DNA of 64,000 nucleotides, from positions 372,001 through 436,000 of the forward strand of contig WYCW01000001.1 of the NCBI GenBank assembly GCA_011392765.1, read 5' to 3'. Below the pieces are notes generated by a model. The model saw only the letters and a list, made by a program, of their open reading frames with translations. It was not told where the DNA came from and ran no database searches. Below, in pieces: positions 54,071 through 62,143 of this stretch. Every line of letters begins with the position of its first letter. The first letter of the stretch is position 1. Source of the stretch: Candidatus Thiosymbion ectosymbiont of Catanema sp. Cochon2018 (lineage in GTDB: Bacteria > Pseudomonadota > Gammaproteobacteria > Chromatiales > Chromatiaceae). The position numbers and the translations under genes are program-made.

Positions 54071-54310
54071 GGATTCCTTGAGGGACCCGGATCTTTACCA
54101 ATGAGTCAAGTTTGTGCACGGCACAAAAACTCCCATCTCCTCATGCAGCACTTTGGGGGTATTGCGCCCATTGTTTTTATCCGCAGATTACGCAGATTTT
54201 CGCAGATTATTTCTATTCTTAATCTGCGAAAATCTGCGTAATCTGCGGATAAAAGATGGCGCCGAAACGAGTCAAGAATTCACCCCTCGTCGGTCTGAGG
54301 CAGAGTCTCG
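54071..54310 (+). mobile_element. A/B-ended element E8
   Basis: CTA flanks at 54068-54070 and 54311-54313. End A GGATTCCTTGAGGGACCCGG with TTTGTGCACGGCACAAA; end B GAGGCAGAGTCTCG. Cargo: CGCAGATT hairpin 54176-54255. Confidence 0.85.
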
Positions 54311-54313
54311 CTA

Positions 54314-54551
54314 GGATTCCTTGAGGGACCCGAATCTTTACAAATGAGTCAAGTTCATGCAGTGCACAAATCGGGATCGGGATCGAAATCGAGATTCCGA
54401 TTGCGATACCGATACCGATACCGATTTCGATTTCGATTTCGATTTCGACCTACCTTGGCTCTTCAACGGCTGGTTGGGCGTAGGAGATGAGGCCTTACGG
54501 GAGAGGGGCTTGTAGGGTCTTCATGCCTCGTCGGTCTGAGGCAGAGTCTCG
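54314..54551 (+). mobile_element. A/B-ended element E9, tandem with E8
   Basis: Shares the CTA at 54311-54313 and is followed by CTA at 54552-54554. End B is the same GAGGCAGAGTCTCG variant as E8. Cargo: ATCGGG/GATACC/GATTTC hexamer words at 54366-54450, plus CCTTACGGGAGAGGGGCTTG, which E1 also carries in inverse. Confidence 0.85.
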
Positions 54552-54555
54552 CTAG

Positions 54556-54697
54556 GTGTAATCCCCTCGACAGGCTGTGCTTCCGGAGCGCACGTCAGGA
54601 CAGCAGGATAGCTGAACCGGTCCGCACAGAGGTGGTGCGCGAAATCGGTAGCGAGCCGCTTGAGCATATCGCGGCTGATGATGTCCTTTGTAGTCAT
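54556..54697 (-). pseudogene. N-terminal remnant, Rpn/PD-(D/E)XK transposase-like
   Basis: MTTKDIISRDMLKRLATDFA resembles the start of Rpn-type nuclease/transposase proteins (MTTKDIISK...). The similarity ends within 50 codons, where element E9 begins. Low confidence because the remnant is short. Confidence 0.4.
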
Positions 54698-54767
54698 AAT
54701 GAAAAGGCTACCACGGCAGTGCGGCAGCTTCGACATACGAAGACGGTACCCCAGAGGAGCGCAGGCT

Positions 54768-55379
54768 TCAGGCAAACACGACCCAGGTGGTGGCGATGTA
54801 TTTGACCCCCTCCTTCAGCTCCACCGCCCGGTGCTCGTGGGTCCAGAAGGGGGGAAACAGAATCAGCTTGCCGCGTCGCGGTAAGACGCTTACGTCCTGA
54901 TAGAGAAACTCGGTCTCGCCGCCCGGCCCCGAGACATCGTTGAGGTACCAGAGCGCGACCAGCTGCCGCTGACTGAATTCGTGACTGCCCCCATCGATGT
55001 GCCAACGGTAAAACTCGCCGGCCCGGTAACGCTGTATCTGGTAGCCGATGTCCTTGAACGGCCCTTTGAAGTAGGGAAAGGTCTCGCGAAATTCCCGCAT
55101 GGCCTCCGCCAGCGAGCGGAAGAACATCCGGTCCACGTCCTTCCAGTCCTCCTTGTTGCTCACCACCAGATCCGTGGTCGATTTCACCCCGGGGTCCGTG
55201 ACCCGAAGCTGGCCGATGTGGCCCGCGTGTTGTTGCTCGGGATGGGCCTCGAAGCGCTCGATCACTTCGTCACAGAACGCGGGCGACAGAGTCAAGGGTC
55301 GCTCGAAGATAAAGCTACCGGCCTTGATTTCCCGGATGTTCGTAAGGGACCTGACCCCGCGTTCGGTCGGTGTGTTCAT
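54768..55379 (-). CDS. 2-oxoglutarate/Fe(II) oxygenase, prolyl-4-hydroxylase-like
   Basis: The 203-residue protein carries the iron motif YRWHIDGGSHEFSQRQL (His-x-Asp) with the distal His in PFWTHEHRAVELKEGVKY and a Lys/Thr for 2-oxoglutarate; WYLNDVSGPGGETEFLYQD is the usual strand. It is a distinct family from the PKHD enzyme at 51277. Substrate unknown. Transcribed away from the DUF4143 gene. Confidence 0.88.
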   Translation of the reverse strand: MNTPTERGVRSLTNIREIKAGSFIFERPLTLSPAFCDEVIERFEAHPEQQHAGHIGQLRVTDPGVKSTTDLVVSNKEDWKDVDRMFFRSLAEAMREFRETFPYFKGPFKDIGYQIQRYRAGEFYRWHIDGGSHEFSQRQLVALWYLNDVSGPGGETEFLYQDVSVLPRRGKLILFPPFWTHEHRAVELKEGVKYIATTWVVFA

Positions 55380-55427
55380 GGCTCGGATGTCCTACGCCGG
55401 TTTCCTGGGGTTGGAGTCCCCCGGAAA

Positions 55428-55479
55428 ACGACGAATCCCACGAGTCACCGCGAATCGATTCGCGCGAGTCGTAGTTTTC
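55428..55479. repeat. short CGCGAATC word hairpin
   Basis: ACGACGAATCCCACGAGTCA and CGCGAATCGATTCGCGCGAG form a compact relative of 39004-39066. Confidence 0.55.
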
Positions 55480-55541
55480 TTCGCGGGGGCCGGAGCACCG
55501 GCATACTATTCCATATACTGTCCCCAAGAATTTTTAGTATA

Positions 55542-55629
55542 CAATATGATCGGTTAAATTGCATGTTGATATATACAAAATATCGGTAGATTTTGATCTC
55601 CATATTGTGCAATATGATCGGTTAAATTG
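55542..55629 (+). promoter_or_regulatory. 20-bp direct repeats upstream of the DUF4143 gene
   Basis: CAATATGATCGGTTAAATTG occurs exactly at 55542-55561 and 55610-55629, 68 bp apart and AT-rich against a GC-rich background. The second copy ends 6 bases before the gene's ATG. They may be operator or promoter copies; a short duplication is the alternative. Confidence 0.5.
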
Positions 55630-55635
55630 TACATT

Positions 55636-56808
55636 ATGTATCTCAAAAGGTTGGCAGAAACGGCCCTCCGGGAGATCGTCTCCGGTGACAAGGTCGGTAT
55701 TATCCTCGGCGCTCGCCAGGTCGGTAAGACGACGCTGATCGAGCATGTCGTGCGGGGACGGGGCACGGTCTTTCTCAACTTCGACGTGGAAGTGGACAAG
55801 GCGCGCTTCCAAGCCTCGGCCGCCCTGCCGCCCGCCGACAGTCTAGGCTCCCTCGGCAACCCACGGGTCTTGGTCGTCGACGAGGTCCAGCGTCTGCCCG
55901 AGGCATCTCGGATCATCAAGGGTTGGTACGATGCTCACTTGCCCGTAAAGGTCCTGCTGCTCGGCTCCTCTGCACTGAACCTGCGCGACCAAGCGGCGGA
56001 GAGTCTCACCGGCCGCAATCGCAAGCTGATTCTGTCACCCTTGCTGTTCTCCGAGACCCTCTCATCCCAGGCGTGGGCGACCTCCCGGATACCGCGCGAT
56101 CATCTGCTCCGACATTTTGCTCCGCAGTTGCGGGCCGCGCTGCAGCAACGGTTGGCCTTCGGCGCCTATCCCAAGGTCGTCCTGACTTCTGATCCGGTAC
56201 GCTTGCTGCGCGAGCTCAGCGCCGATTATCTCTGGAAGGATGTCCTGCAAATCGGTCTGATCAAGGCGCCAGATCTCATCAAGCGTCTGCTCTTGCTGCT
56301 GGCCCATCAGATCGGCTCCGAGGTATCGGTGAACGAGCTGGCAACCCAGCTGGGGATGGCACGGCCCACGGTAGAGCGCTACCTGGACCTGCTGGAACAG
56401 ACCTTCGTCATCTTCCGGCTGCCCTCGTTCAGCACCAACCCACGCAAGGAGATCGCCAAGGGCCGCAAGGTGTTTTTCTGGGACACCGGGATCCGCAATG
56501 CCCTACTCAATGCCTTTGCGACCGAGGAACTGCGCCCGGACATCGGCCCCCTATGGGAGAACTGGACGATTGCGGAAATTGCCAAACGGAATGCCCTACT
56601 CGGCTCCCCGGCGGAGCTCTTCTTCTGGCGCTCCCGTACCCGGTCGGAAGTCGATCTGGTCGTAAAGCAGCAGGATCGCCTGCGCGCCTTCGAAATCAAG
56701 TGGTCGAGCCGGCGCACCAGGGGCCGGGCCTTTCGGGACGCCTATGGCGTGAAGGTCGAAACTATCGGACCGCAGAACCCCTTCGTCGCCGACCTCTTGG
56801 AGGCGTGA
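55636..56808 (+). CDS. AAA ATPase with DUF4143 C-terminal domain
   Basis: ATG 55636 starts MYLKRLAETALREIVSGDKV. Walker A is ILGARQVGKTTLI (residues 24-36), Walker B VLVVDEVQRLPE, then the sensor LLLGSSALNLRD. The DUF4143 nuclease-like domain follows: FFWDTGIRNALLNAF, WENWTIAEIAKRN, FFWRSRTRSEVDLVVKQ, AFEIKWSSRR (D and ExK-like). Such ATPases are widespread, often of unknown role. 390 residues, intact. Confidence 0.88.
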   Translation: MYLKRLAETALREIVSGDKVGIILGARQVGKTTLIEHVVRGRGTVFLNFDVEVDKARFQASAALPPADSLGSLGNPRVLVVDEVQRLPEASRIIKGWYDAHLPVKVLLLGSSALNLRDQAAESLTGRNRKLILSPLLFSETLSSQAWATSRIPRDHLLRHFAPQLRAALQQRLAFGAYPKVVLTSDPVRLLRELSADYLWKDVLQIGLIKAPDLIKRLLLLLAHQIGSEVSVNELATQLGMARPTVERYLDLLEQTFVIFRLPSFSTNPRKEIAKGRKVFFWDTGIRNALLNAFATEELRPDIGPLWENWTIAEIAKRNALLGSPAELFFWRSRTRSEVDLVVKQQDRLRAFEIKWSSRRTRGRAFRDAYGVKVETIGPQNPFVADLLEA

Positions 56809-56984
56809 GCTGCGCACGCCCATAGGAAGTATTTTTTGCCGCAAAGGCAAACGCGAAACCTATTTTTCAAGGTACCCTTTATACGTACTCGCCCCGAGGC
56901 CGTTTTCCACACCTTGCTTCGAGCGGCGCGCTGAATATAATGCCGCACGATTGAGCGATCATCGACATTTCCTGGAGTACCATC

Positions 56985-57245
56985 ATGCCTACTTACGACT
57001 ACCGCTGTGACGCCAACGGCCGGGTGTTGGAGGTCAACCACCGCATGAGCGAAAGCCTGTCCACCTGGGGCGAACTCTGCGAGCACGTCGGCATCGAGCC
57101 GGCCGGCACCCCGACCGATGCCCCCGTCCACCGCTTGGCCACCGGCGGCAACCCCATCTCCAGCACCAATCTCGGCAGCGGCACCGCCCCTGCCCCCGCC
57201 TGCGGCACCGGGGCCTGTTCGACCGGCATGTGCGGCCTCAATTGA
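56985..57245 (+). CDS. small zinc-ribbon-like protein (FmdB-type start)
   Basis: MPTYDYRCDANGRVLEVNHR is an FmdB-like start with a single Cys. The protein ends in a cysteine-rich CGTGACSTGMCGLN. The cysteines are arranged differently from the CxxC...CxxC of FmdB, but the Chromatiales form of this small protein has this layout. 86 residues. Metal binding is likely; role unknown. Confidence 0.7.
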   Translation: MPTYDYRCDANGRVLEVNHRMSESLSTWGELCEHVGIEPAGTPTDAPVHRLATGGNPISSTNLGSGTAPAPACGTGACSTGMCGLN

Positions 57246-57274
57246 GGCAAGTTCCCCAAAAAGGGAGCTTTGGT

Positions 57275-57430
57275 TAGAGGCTGTTAAAAACCAACCCATC
57301 GACTTTAAGCCGGCAGGCGGGGGCGACCTGCCTGCCGCAGGCAGGGGGACGAGACCCAGCGAACCAGGCTTGCCCGTAAACGCTGGGTTTCGTACCTCAA
57401 CCCAGCCTTCTATGAGGCCCCGCTTGTCAA
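57275..57430. repeat. one-ended copy of the GGCTGTCTAAAAA element
   Basis: AGAGGCTGTTAAAAACCAAC then CCCAGCGAACCAGGCTTGCC and GTAAACGCTGGGTTTCG match the element at 15517 in inverse. The second terminal repeat is absent. Confidence 0.55.
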
Positions 57431-57784
57431 CCCCCAGGGCGCTGTTTTGTTCGCCGTCTCAATCCGACGGTCGGTAGGCTTCACCGGTTGTCATTCCGGG
57501 TCGGGTGTCCCTCCTGAGCGCATGGCGTCGGTGGGCCACCGGTGGCTTACACGCACTCCGTTCGGTTCGACGTAGCGGCGGTTCGCACCGTGTCTGCGTC
57601 GGGTGTCGTTCTGGGCGGGCACGAGCCGTGCCGCAACCACCTTCTCTCCGTGCTGCCGGCCCGTGGCCGGTCACCTCCTCGTGCAGGCGCCCTGTGGCGC
57701 CGGTGACACCCGCTGTGAACACGCCCCCTCTACGAAATGGGCACGCTGCACCGTCCCTGGTGCACCTTTGCCCAACCTACGAAC
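57431..57784. other. gene-free stretch
   Basis: Frames on both strands are open for 80-100 codons but show no family features, probably because of GC-rich composition. CACCGTCCCTGGTGCACCTTTG is shared with about 39308. Confidence 0.4.
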
Positions 57785-57870
57785 TTTTTTAGCCGCAAAT
57801 GAACGCAAAAAACGCAAATTCGGAATCGATTCAATTTGCGTCCATTTGCGTTTATTTGCGGCGAAAAAAT
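57785..57870. repeat. CGCAAAT word hairpin
   Basis: CCGCAAATGAACGCAAAAAACGC on one arm faces TTTGCGTCCATTTGCGTTTATTTGCGG on the other. It abuts the broken 3' end of the NACHT gene. Confidence 0.7.
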
Positions 57871-57892
57871 GTCAACAGAACTCCCTCGATCG

Positions 57893-58136
57893 TCATCCCG
57901 GACGGCCCGCTGGGCGAGCAGATCGCGTGGTCTCTTCCGCCAGCTTCCGGCGCAACGCTTCGATGTTCTCTTCAATTCTCTGACGAATCCACGCATACTC
58001 GAACGACGAAACCTGCGACTCCAGCAACCTGAGCGTGCTCTCGTCCGGCCACTGCTTGGCCAACGCCTCAAGCGCGGCGCGGCGGATATCCTCGTGGTCA
58101 TCCTGGACGGCCCGCTGTTCGAGCAGTTCGCGTGGT
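57893..58136 (-). pseudogene. out-of-frame C-terminal part of the NACHT-HEAT gene
   Basis: In the shifted frame the repeats continue: RELLEQRAVQDDHEDI, RRAALEALAKQWPDESTLRL, then SSFEYAWIRQRIEENIEALR. A second identical-type shift at about 57930 (CCACGCGATCTG in place of CCACCCGCGATCTG) leads to the stop at 57893, and a further repeat fragment is readable beyond it. Confidence 0.65.
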
Positions 58137-61100
58137 CTCGTTCGGCCACTTCTCGGCCAACGCCTGAAGCGCGGTATGACGGGGATACTCGTCGTCATCC
58201 TGGACGGCCCGCTGGGTGAGCAGCTCGCGGGTGGTTTGGTCCGGCCACTTCTCGGCCAACGCCTCAAGCGCGGCGCCGCGGGGATACGCGTCGTCATCCT
58301 CGACGGCCCGCTGTTCGAGCAGTTCGCGGGTGGTCTGGTCCGGCCACTGCTCGGCCAACGCCTCAAGCGCGGCGCGGCGGACATCTGAATGGGGTGCATC
58401 GACCGCCCATTCGGCGAGCAGTTCGCGCGTGGTTTCGTCCGGCCACTTCGCGACCAACGCCTCGAGCGCGGCGCCGCGGGAATACTGGTGGTCATCCTGG
58501 ACGGATCTCTGTTCGAGCAGATCGCGGGTGGTCTGGTCCGGCCACTTCGCGGCCAAGGCCCGAAGCGCGGCGCCGCGGGGACTGCCATCTTCATCCTGGA
58601 CGGCCCGCTGGGCGAGCAGTTCGCGGGTGGTCTGGTCCGGCCACTTGTCGGCCAAGGCCCGAAGCACGGCGTGGCGGGGGAGCCGGTCCTTATCCTGGAC
58701 GGCGCGCTGGGCGAGCAGATCGCGGGTGGTCTCGTCCGGCCACTTCTCGGCCAACGCCTCAAGCGCGGCGCCGCGGGGATACGCGTCGTCATCCTCGACG
58801 GCCCGCTGTTCGAGCAGTTCGCGGGTGGTCTGGTCCGGCCACTGCTCGGCCAAGGCCTGAAGCGCGGCGCCGCGGGGATACCTGTCTTCATCCTGGACGG
58901 CCCGCTGGGCGAGCAGCTCGCGGGTGGTCTGGTCCGGCCACTTCTCGGCCAAGGCCCCAAGCGCGGCGCCGCGGGTAAGCTCTACCCATTTTCCTCTTGC
59001 AGTATGAGTCAACTCCCTTACCGCCTCACGATTCGCGGTAACCTGCGCAACCAGATATGGCCAGAAATGCAGCCCCGAACCTATCTCGCGAAAATGGTCT
59101 AGCTGCGATAACGTAAGTTTTTTTAGTTGGTCCTTTCCAGGCCATCGCGTCCCCAGCTCGCGACAGGCAGGAAGGAATTCATTCATAAGAAATTGTATTG
59201 CTTGAATTTCGGCCTTTGTCGCAACTCGAATAGTCTGTTGCATCAACCTGGAACCGGCATCCTCGATCCGACTGAGACTGCGTAACTCCGAGAGACAGTA
59301 AACAGCCAACGGCAATTCCGGCAGTGGCGTTCTGCCGTCCCACTTATCCAAATCGGCCCGCGTAGCCAGATGCTCGACGATGCGGCCGGCGAATTGTTCG
59401 TCGATCTGGCCGCAGATCAGCCGCAGCACTTCGCGCCAATCGTCGTCGCGGCAGTGCTCGTCGAACAGCGCGATCAGCCCCTTCTCGTCGAGCGTCTTGG
59501 CGACGTTGAATTGGTGGACGATGTCGGCCGCGCAGAAATACTCGAGAAACGTGCGGTGGACGAATCCGTAACTGTCCGCGCCCACGAAGCAGAGGATGAA
59601 GTTGCGCTGCCGCAACTGCTCGACCAAGGCCCGGGCCACGGCCCGGGATTGAGCGAAACGCAGCTCGTCGCGCAGGTAGTCTTCGATCAACCCGGTGAGG
59701 GCGGGGCCATCGATCATGTTGCCCGTAAGACCGCCGGGACCGGATTGCATGTGCGCGGCCACGCGGCGGAGGATGTCGGTCTTTTCACGCCAGCCGACGT
59801 GGTCACTTGTCCCCGGAAAGTCCTTCAGCGTGCGTTCGGTGTCCCATTGGTGCAGCAACACCCGTGACGCCTGGGCATATAAATCGGCCCGGTCCCGCGG
59901 GAGTTCCTGGTTGCGGTTCAGAATGGCCATCATGGTCAGCAGCAGCGGGTTGCCCGCCAGCAGGGCGATGGACTTGGAATCACGGATGGCTTTTTTTAAC
60001 CGGTCCCGTTTCGGCACGGCCTGCTCGGCATCGTCGAAGGTCTCGTCGTGCCAGCGGTGGACGAATGCATCGATCTGCTCGGTGTCCAGGTCTTGCAGCA
60101 TGAAGTGGCGGAACTCGGCGTCCCGCAACCGCTGCGGCTGATAGCCGACCACCCGTGAGGTCACCACGACCGGGGTGTGAGGGAACTGGCTGCTGAAGCG
60201 CTGGATGTCGTTGATCACCGCGTCGCGCGTGGCGAGGTCGAAGATTTCGTCCAGCCCGTCCAGCAGCAGCACGACTCGTCCGGGCTGCCCGACCAGCTCT
60301 TTAGGCAGGCCGCGGGGCCATTCGTGCCAGACCGGGCCTTCTTCGAGATAGCGGATGAATCCCTTCCTCCCCTCGCACTGCCAGCGGCCATAGCTGCCCA
60401 GCTCGATCACCAGCGGGACAGGCTGCGTATCCCGGACGGCCGGTTCGGCGATGCGGGCCCAGCGCAGGGCCAGGTACCGGATCAGCGAAGATTTGCCGGA
60501 ACCCGGATCGCCGAGGATGACCAGCTTCCGCCCGCTGGACGACGACCCGCCGCGGAGGGCCTGGTCGATCACCTCGAGCACGGGACGGCGCGGCTGGCCG
60601 AAGTAGTCCCGCCGCAGCCGGTCCGCCTGCCCTTGGGCCTGCTCGAGTTGCTCGGCGGTGATCTCGCCGGCGTCCAGCAATCTTTGTTGATGCTCCTTGG
60701 GGATCTCGAACAGCCGTGGGTTGTATTGGTGGCATTCCCGCGCGGACTGGGGCACAAAGACACCCCACAAGCGGACGCCACTGTAAAAGGCGCCGGTGGT
60801 GTCGAGCATCTCGAAATTGAGTGTGTCGAACTGCCTGAGCACGGCGGCACGGTATTGCCCGGCATCGAACTGGGCGGGAAGCGCGACCGTCGCCGCCGCG
60901 CCTCCTGCGTCAACTTGGGCTTCACGTTCCGCCGCCCAGGGCCGATCGGGATCCGCCAGCCACCGGTTGAGGTCGCGGTCGAAGACCTCGGCGAACTTGG
61001 CCGCACCGGGGTATTCCGTGTAAAAAACCGGGTTGTTCAGATCCTGCATTCGCCGGCGAAAATCACGGACTTTCTTCCATTGCTCCAGGGCCTCTTCAAT

Positions 61101-61514
61101 CCGGTCGAGATCGCTGGGTGCGGAGAACTGATCGATCTTGCGGAAGAACCATTTGATTTCGGGCCAGCCCGTGGCCTTGTGGCTTTCCATGGCCCAGTCG
61201 AATTCATCTTTGGTCCCCGATTCCGATTTGCCGGTCGGCGAGCCGAACCTCTGGGCCATGATGCCGATCACCAGGGTCAGCGAGTCCCGATACTTTTCCA
61301 GTGTTTGTCGGGTGATCAGGTCCTGCGGCCGGCCTACACCGATGGTCGCGCAGTTCTCCCAATCGACGACCTCGAAGCGGGCGTTCCAGATGTGGGCCGT
61401 ATGGCGGTTGTATTCGTCGAAAAACTTGCGCACGTACTGCCGCTCCGCCGCGACATCACCCGGCGAGGCGAGAAATATGTGGTAGGTGTGGGTTGGGCGA
61501 GGGGAGGGTGTCAT
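58098..61514 (-). CDS. DUF4062-NACHT NTPase with C-terminal HEAT repeat array
   Basis: The 1138-residue frame starts with THTYHIFLASPGDVAAERQY, a DUF4062-type N-domain. The NACHT core has Walker A GDPGSGKS (335-342) and Walker B LLLDGLDE (416-423), followed by the RFSSQFPHTPVVVTSRVVGY sensor region. From about residue 848, eight and a half 33-residue units run RGAALxALAEKWPDxTTRELLxQRAVxDDxxYP. STAND NTPases of this layout are often defence sensors that recognise a ligand with the repeats. A 2-base deletion ends the frame in the ninth unit, so the terminal units are lost unless a shift is tolerated. Confidence 0.85.
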   Translation of the reverse strand: MTPSPRPTHTYHIFLASPGDVAAERQYVRKFFDEYNRHTAHIWNARFEVVDWENCATIGVGRPQDLITRQTLEKYRDSLTLVIGIMAQRFGSPTGKSESGTKDEFDWAMESHKATGWPEIKWFFRKIDQFSAPSDLDRIEEALEQWKKVRDFRRRMQDLNNPVFYTEYPGAAKFAEVFDRDLNRWLADPDRPWAAEREAQVDAGGAAATVALPAQFDAGQYRAAVLRQFDTLNFEMLDTTGAFYSGVRLWGVFVPQSARECHQYNPRLFEIPKEHQQRLLDAGEITAEQLEQAQGQADRLRRDYFGQPRRPVLEVIDQALRGGSSSSGRKLVILGDPGSGKSSLIRYLALRWARIAEPAVRDTQPVPLVIELGSYGRWQCEGRKGFIRYLEEGPVWHEWPRGLPKELVGQPGRVVLLLDGLDEIFDLATRDAVINDIQRFSSQFPHTPVVVTSRVVGYQPQRLRDAEFRHFMLQDLDTEQIDAFVHRWHDETFDDAEQAVPKRDRLKKAIRDSKSIALLAGNPLLLTMMAILNRNQELPRDRADLYAQASRVLLHQWDTERTLKDFPGTSDHVGWREKTDILRRVAAHMQSGPGGLTGNMIDGPALTGLIEDYLRDELRFAQSRAVARALVEQLRQRNFILCFVGADSYGFVHRTFLEYFCAADIVHQFNVAKTLDEKGLIALFDEHCRDDDWREVLRLICGQIDEQFAGRIVEHLATRADLDKWDGRTPLPELPLAVYCLSELRSLSRIEDAGSRLMQQTIRVATKAEIQAIQFLMNEFLPACRELGTRWPGKDQLKKLTLSQLDHFREIGSGLHFWPYLVAQVTANREAVRELTHTARGKWVELTRGAALGALAEKWPDQTTRELLAQRAVQDEDRYPRGAALQALAEQWPDQTTRELLEQRAVEDDDAYPRGAALEALAEKWPDETTRDLLAQRAVQDKDRLPRHAVLRALADKWPDQTTRELLAQRAVQDEDGSPRGAALRALAAKWPDQTTRDLLEQRSVQDDHQYSRGAALEALVAKWPDETTRELLAEWAVDAPHSDVRRAALEALAEQWPDQTTRELLEQRAVEDDDAYPRGAALEALAEKWPDQTTRELLTQRAVQDDDEYPRHTALQALAEKWPNETTRTARTAGRPG

Positions 61515-61587
61515 GGTGTGATTCCTTCTGCCTCGCGCTTGTCAGGCGTGGTACGGTGCGCCTCACGCAATTCGGCGAGTTGTTCGG

Positions 61588-61607
61588 CTGTCTGAGGCGA
61601 AGCCTCG
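61588..61607 (+). repeat. partial end B before E11
   Basis: GCTGTCTGAGGCGAAGCCTCG matches end B from GTCTG on; its left part is replaced by TTGTTCG. It shares the CTA 61608-61610 with E11. Confidence 0.55.
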
Positions 61608-61610
61608 CTA

Positions 61611-61929
61611 GGATCATCGAGGGACCCGAATCTTTACCAATGAGTCGAGTTTGTGCACGGCACAAAAAATTCATGCCTTACCAGTCTTAAGGCGAAGCCT
61701 CACGCGCAGGGTACGAGTCGTTGCGACCTCTCTTTATTCACCACAGAGAACACCGAGTACACAGAGAATCAGACGCGATCGCGTTTAATACCCTCGACCG
61801 GACGGCGGACATTGAAATTGATCAATCAACCGCATTCTACTTGGGCTAATCGCATTTCCATCTCTGTGTGCTCTGTGTCCTCTGTGGTTAAAAAGAATTC
61901 ACGCCTCGTCGGTCTGAGGTGGAGCCTCT
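61611..61929 (+). mobile_element. A/B-ended element E11
   Basis: CTA at 61608-61610 and 61930-61932. End A GGATCATCGAGGGACCCGA with TTTGTGCACGGCACAAA. A diverged extra B-like end lies inside (61672-61702). Cargo: hairpin arms of CACAGAG words (61740-61765 and 61860-61893). End B GAGGTGGAGCCTC. Confidence 0.75.
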
Positions 61930-61932
61930 CTA

Positions 61933-62143
61933 GGATCCCTTGAGGGAGCCGAATCTTTACCAATGAGTCAAGTTTGTGCGCTGCACAAAAACAGTTCTGC
62001 CTCTTGTTGGGCAGGAATCGCAAATCCTTTGAACCACGGATGGACACGGATGGACACGGATTGTGATCCGTGTTTATCCGTGTCTGCCTCCGTGGTTCTT
62101 CGGTGCGGTTGGTCACGCCTCGTCGGTCTGAGGCGAAGCCTCG
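61933..62143 (+). mobile_element. A/B-ended element E12, tandem with E11
   Basis: Shares CTA with E11; right flank TTA 62144-62146, which also holds the stop of the next gene. Cargo: ACACGGAT hairpin (62033-62099) and GGGCAGGAATCGCAAATCC, the same cargo as E4. Confidence 0.85.

Noticed and set aside
19254-54255. CGCAGATT repeats considered as a CRISPR array
   Set aside because: Words are 8 nt with 1-3 nt spacing and arranged as inverted arms; no 24-40 nt repeats, no unique spacers, no cas genes.
57431-57784. Overlapping frames of 80-120 codons
   Set aside because: No domain, no ribosome site, frames on all phases open because of GC content.
58216-59102. Plus-strand repetitive frames opposite the HEAT array
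   Set aside because: They are the complement of the 99-nt units; the reverse frame carries the NACHT domain and HEAT motif.
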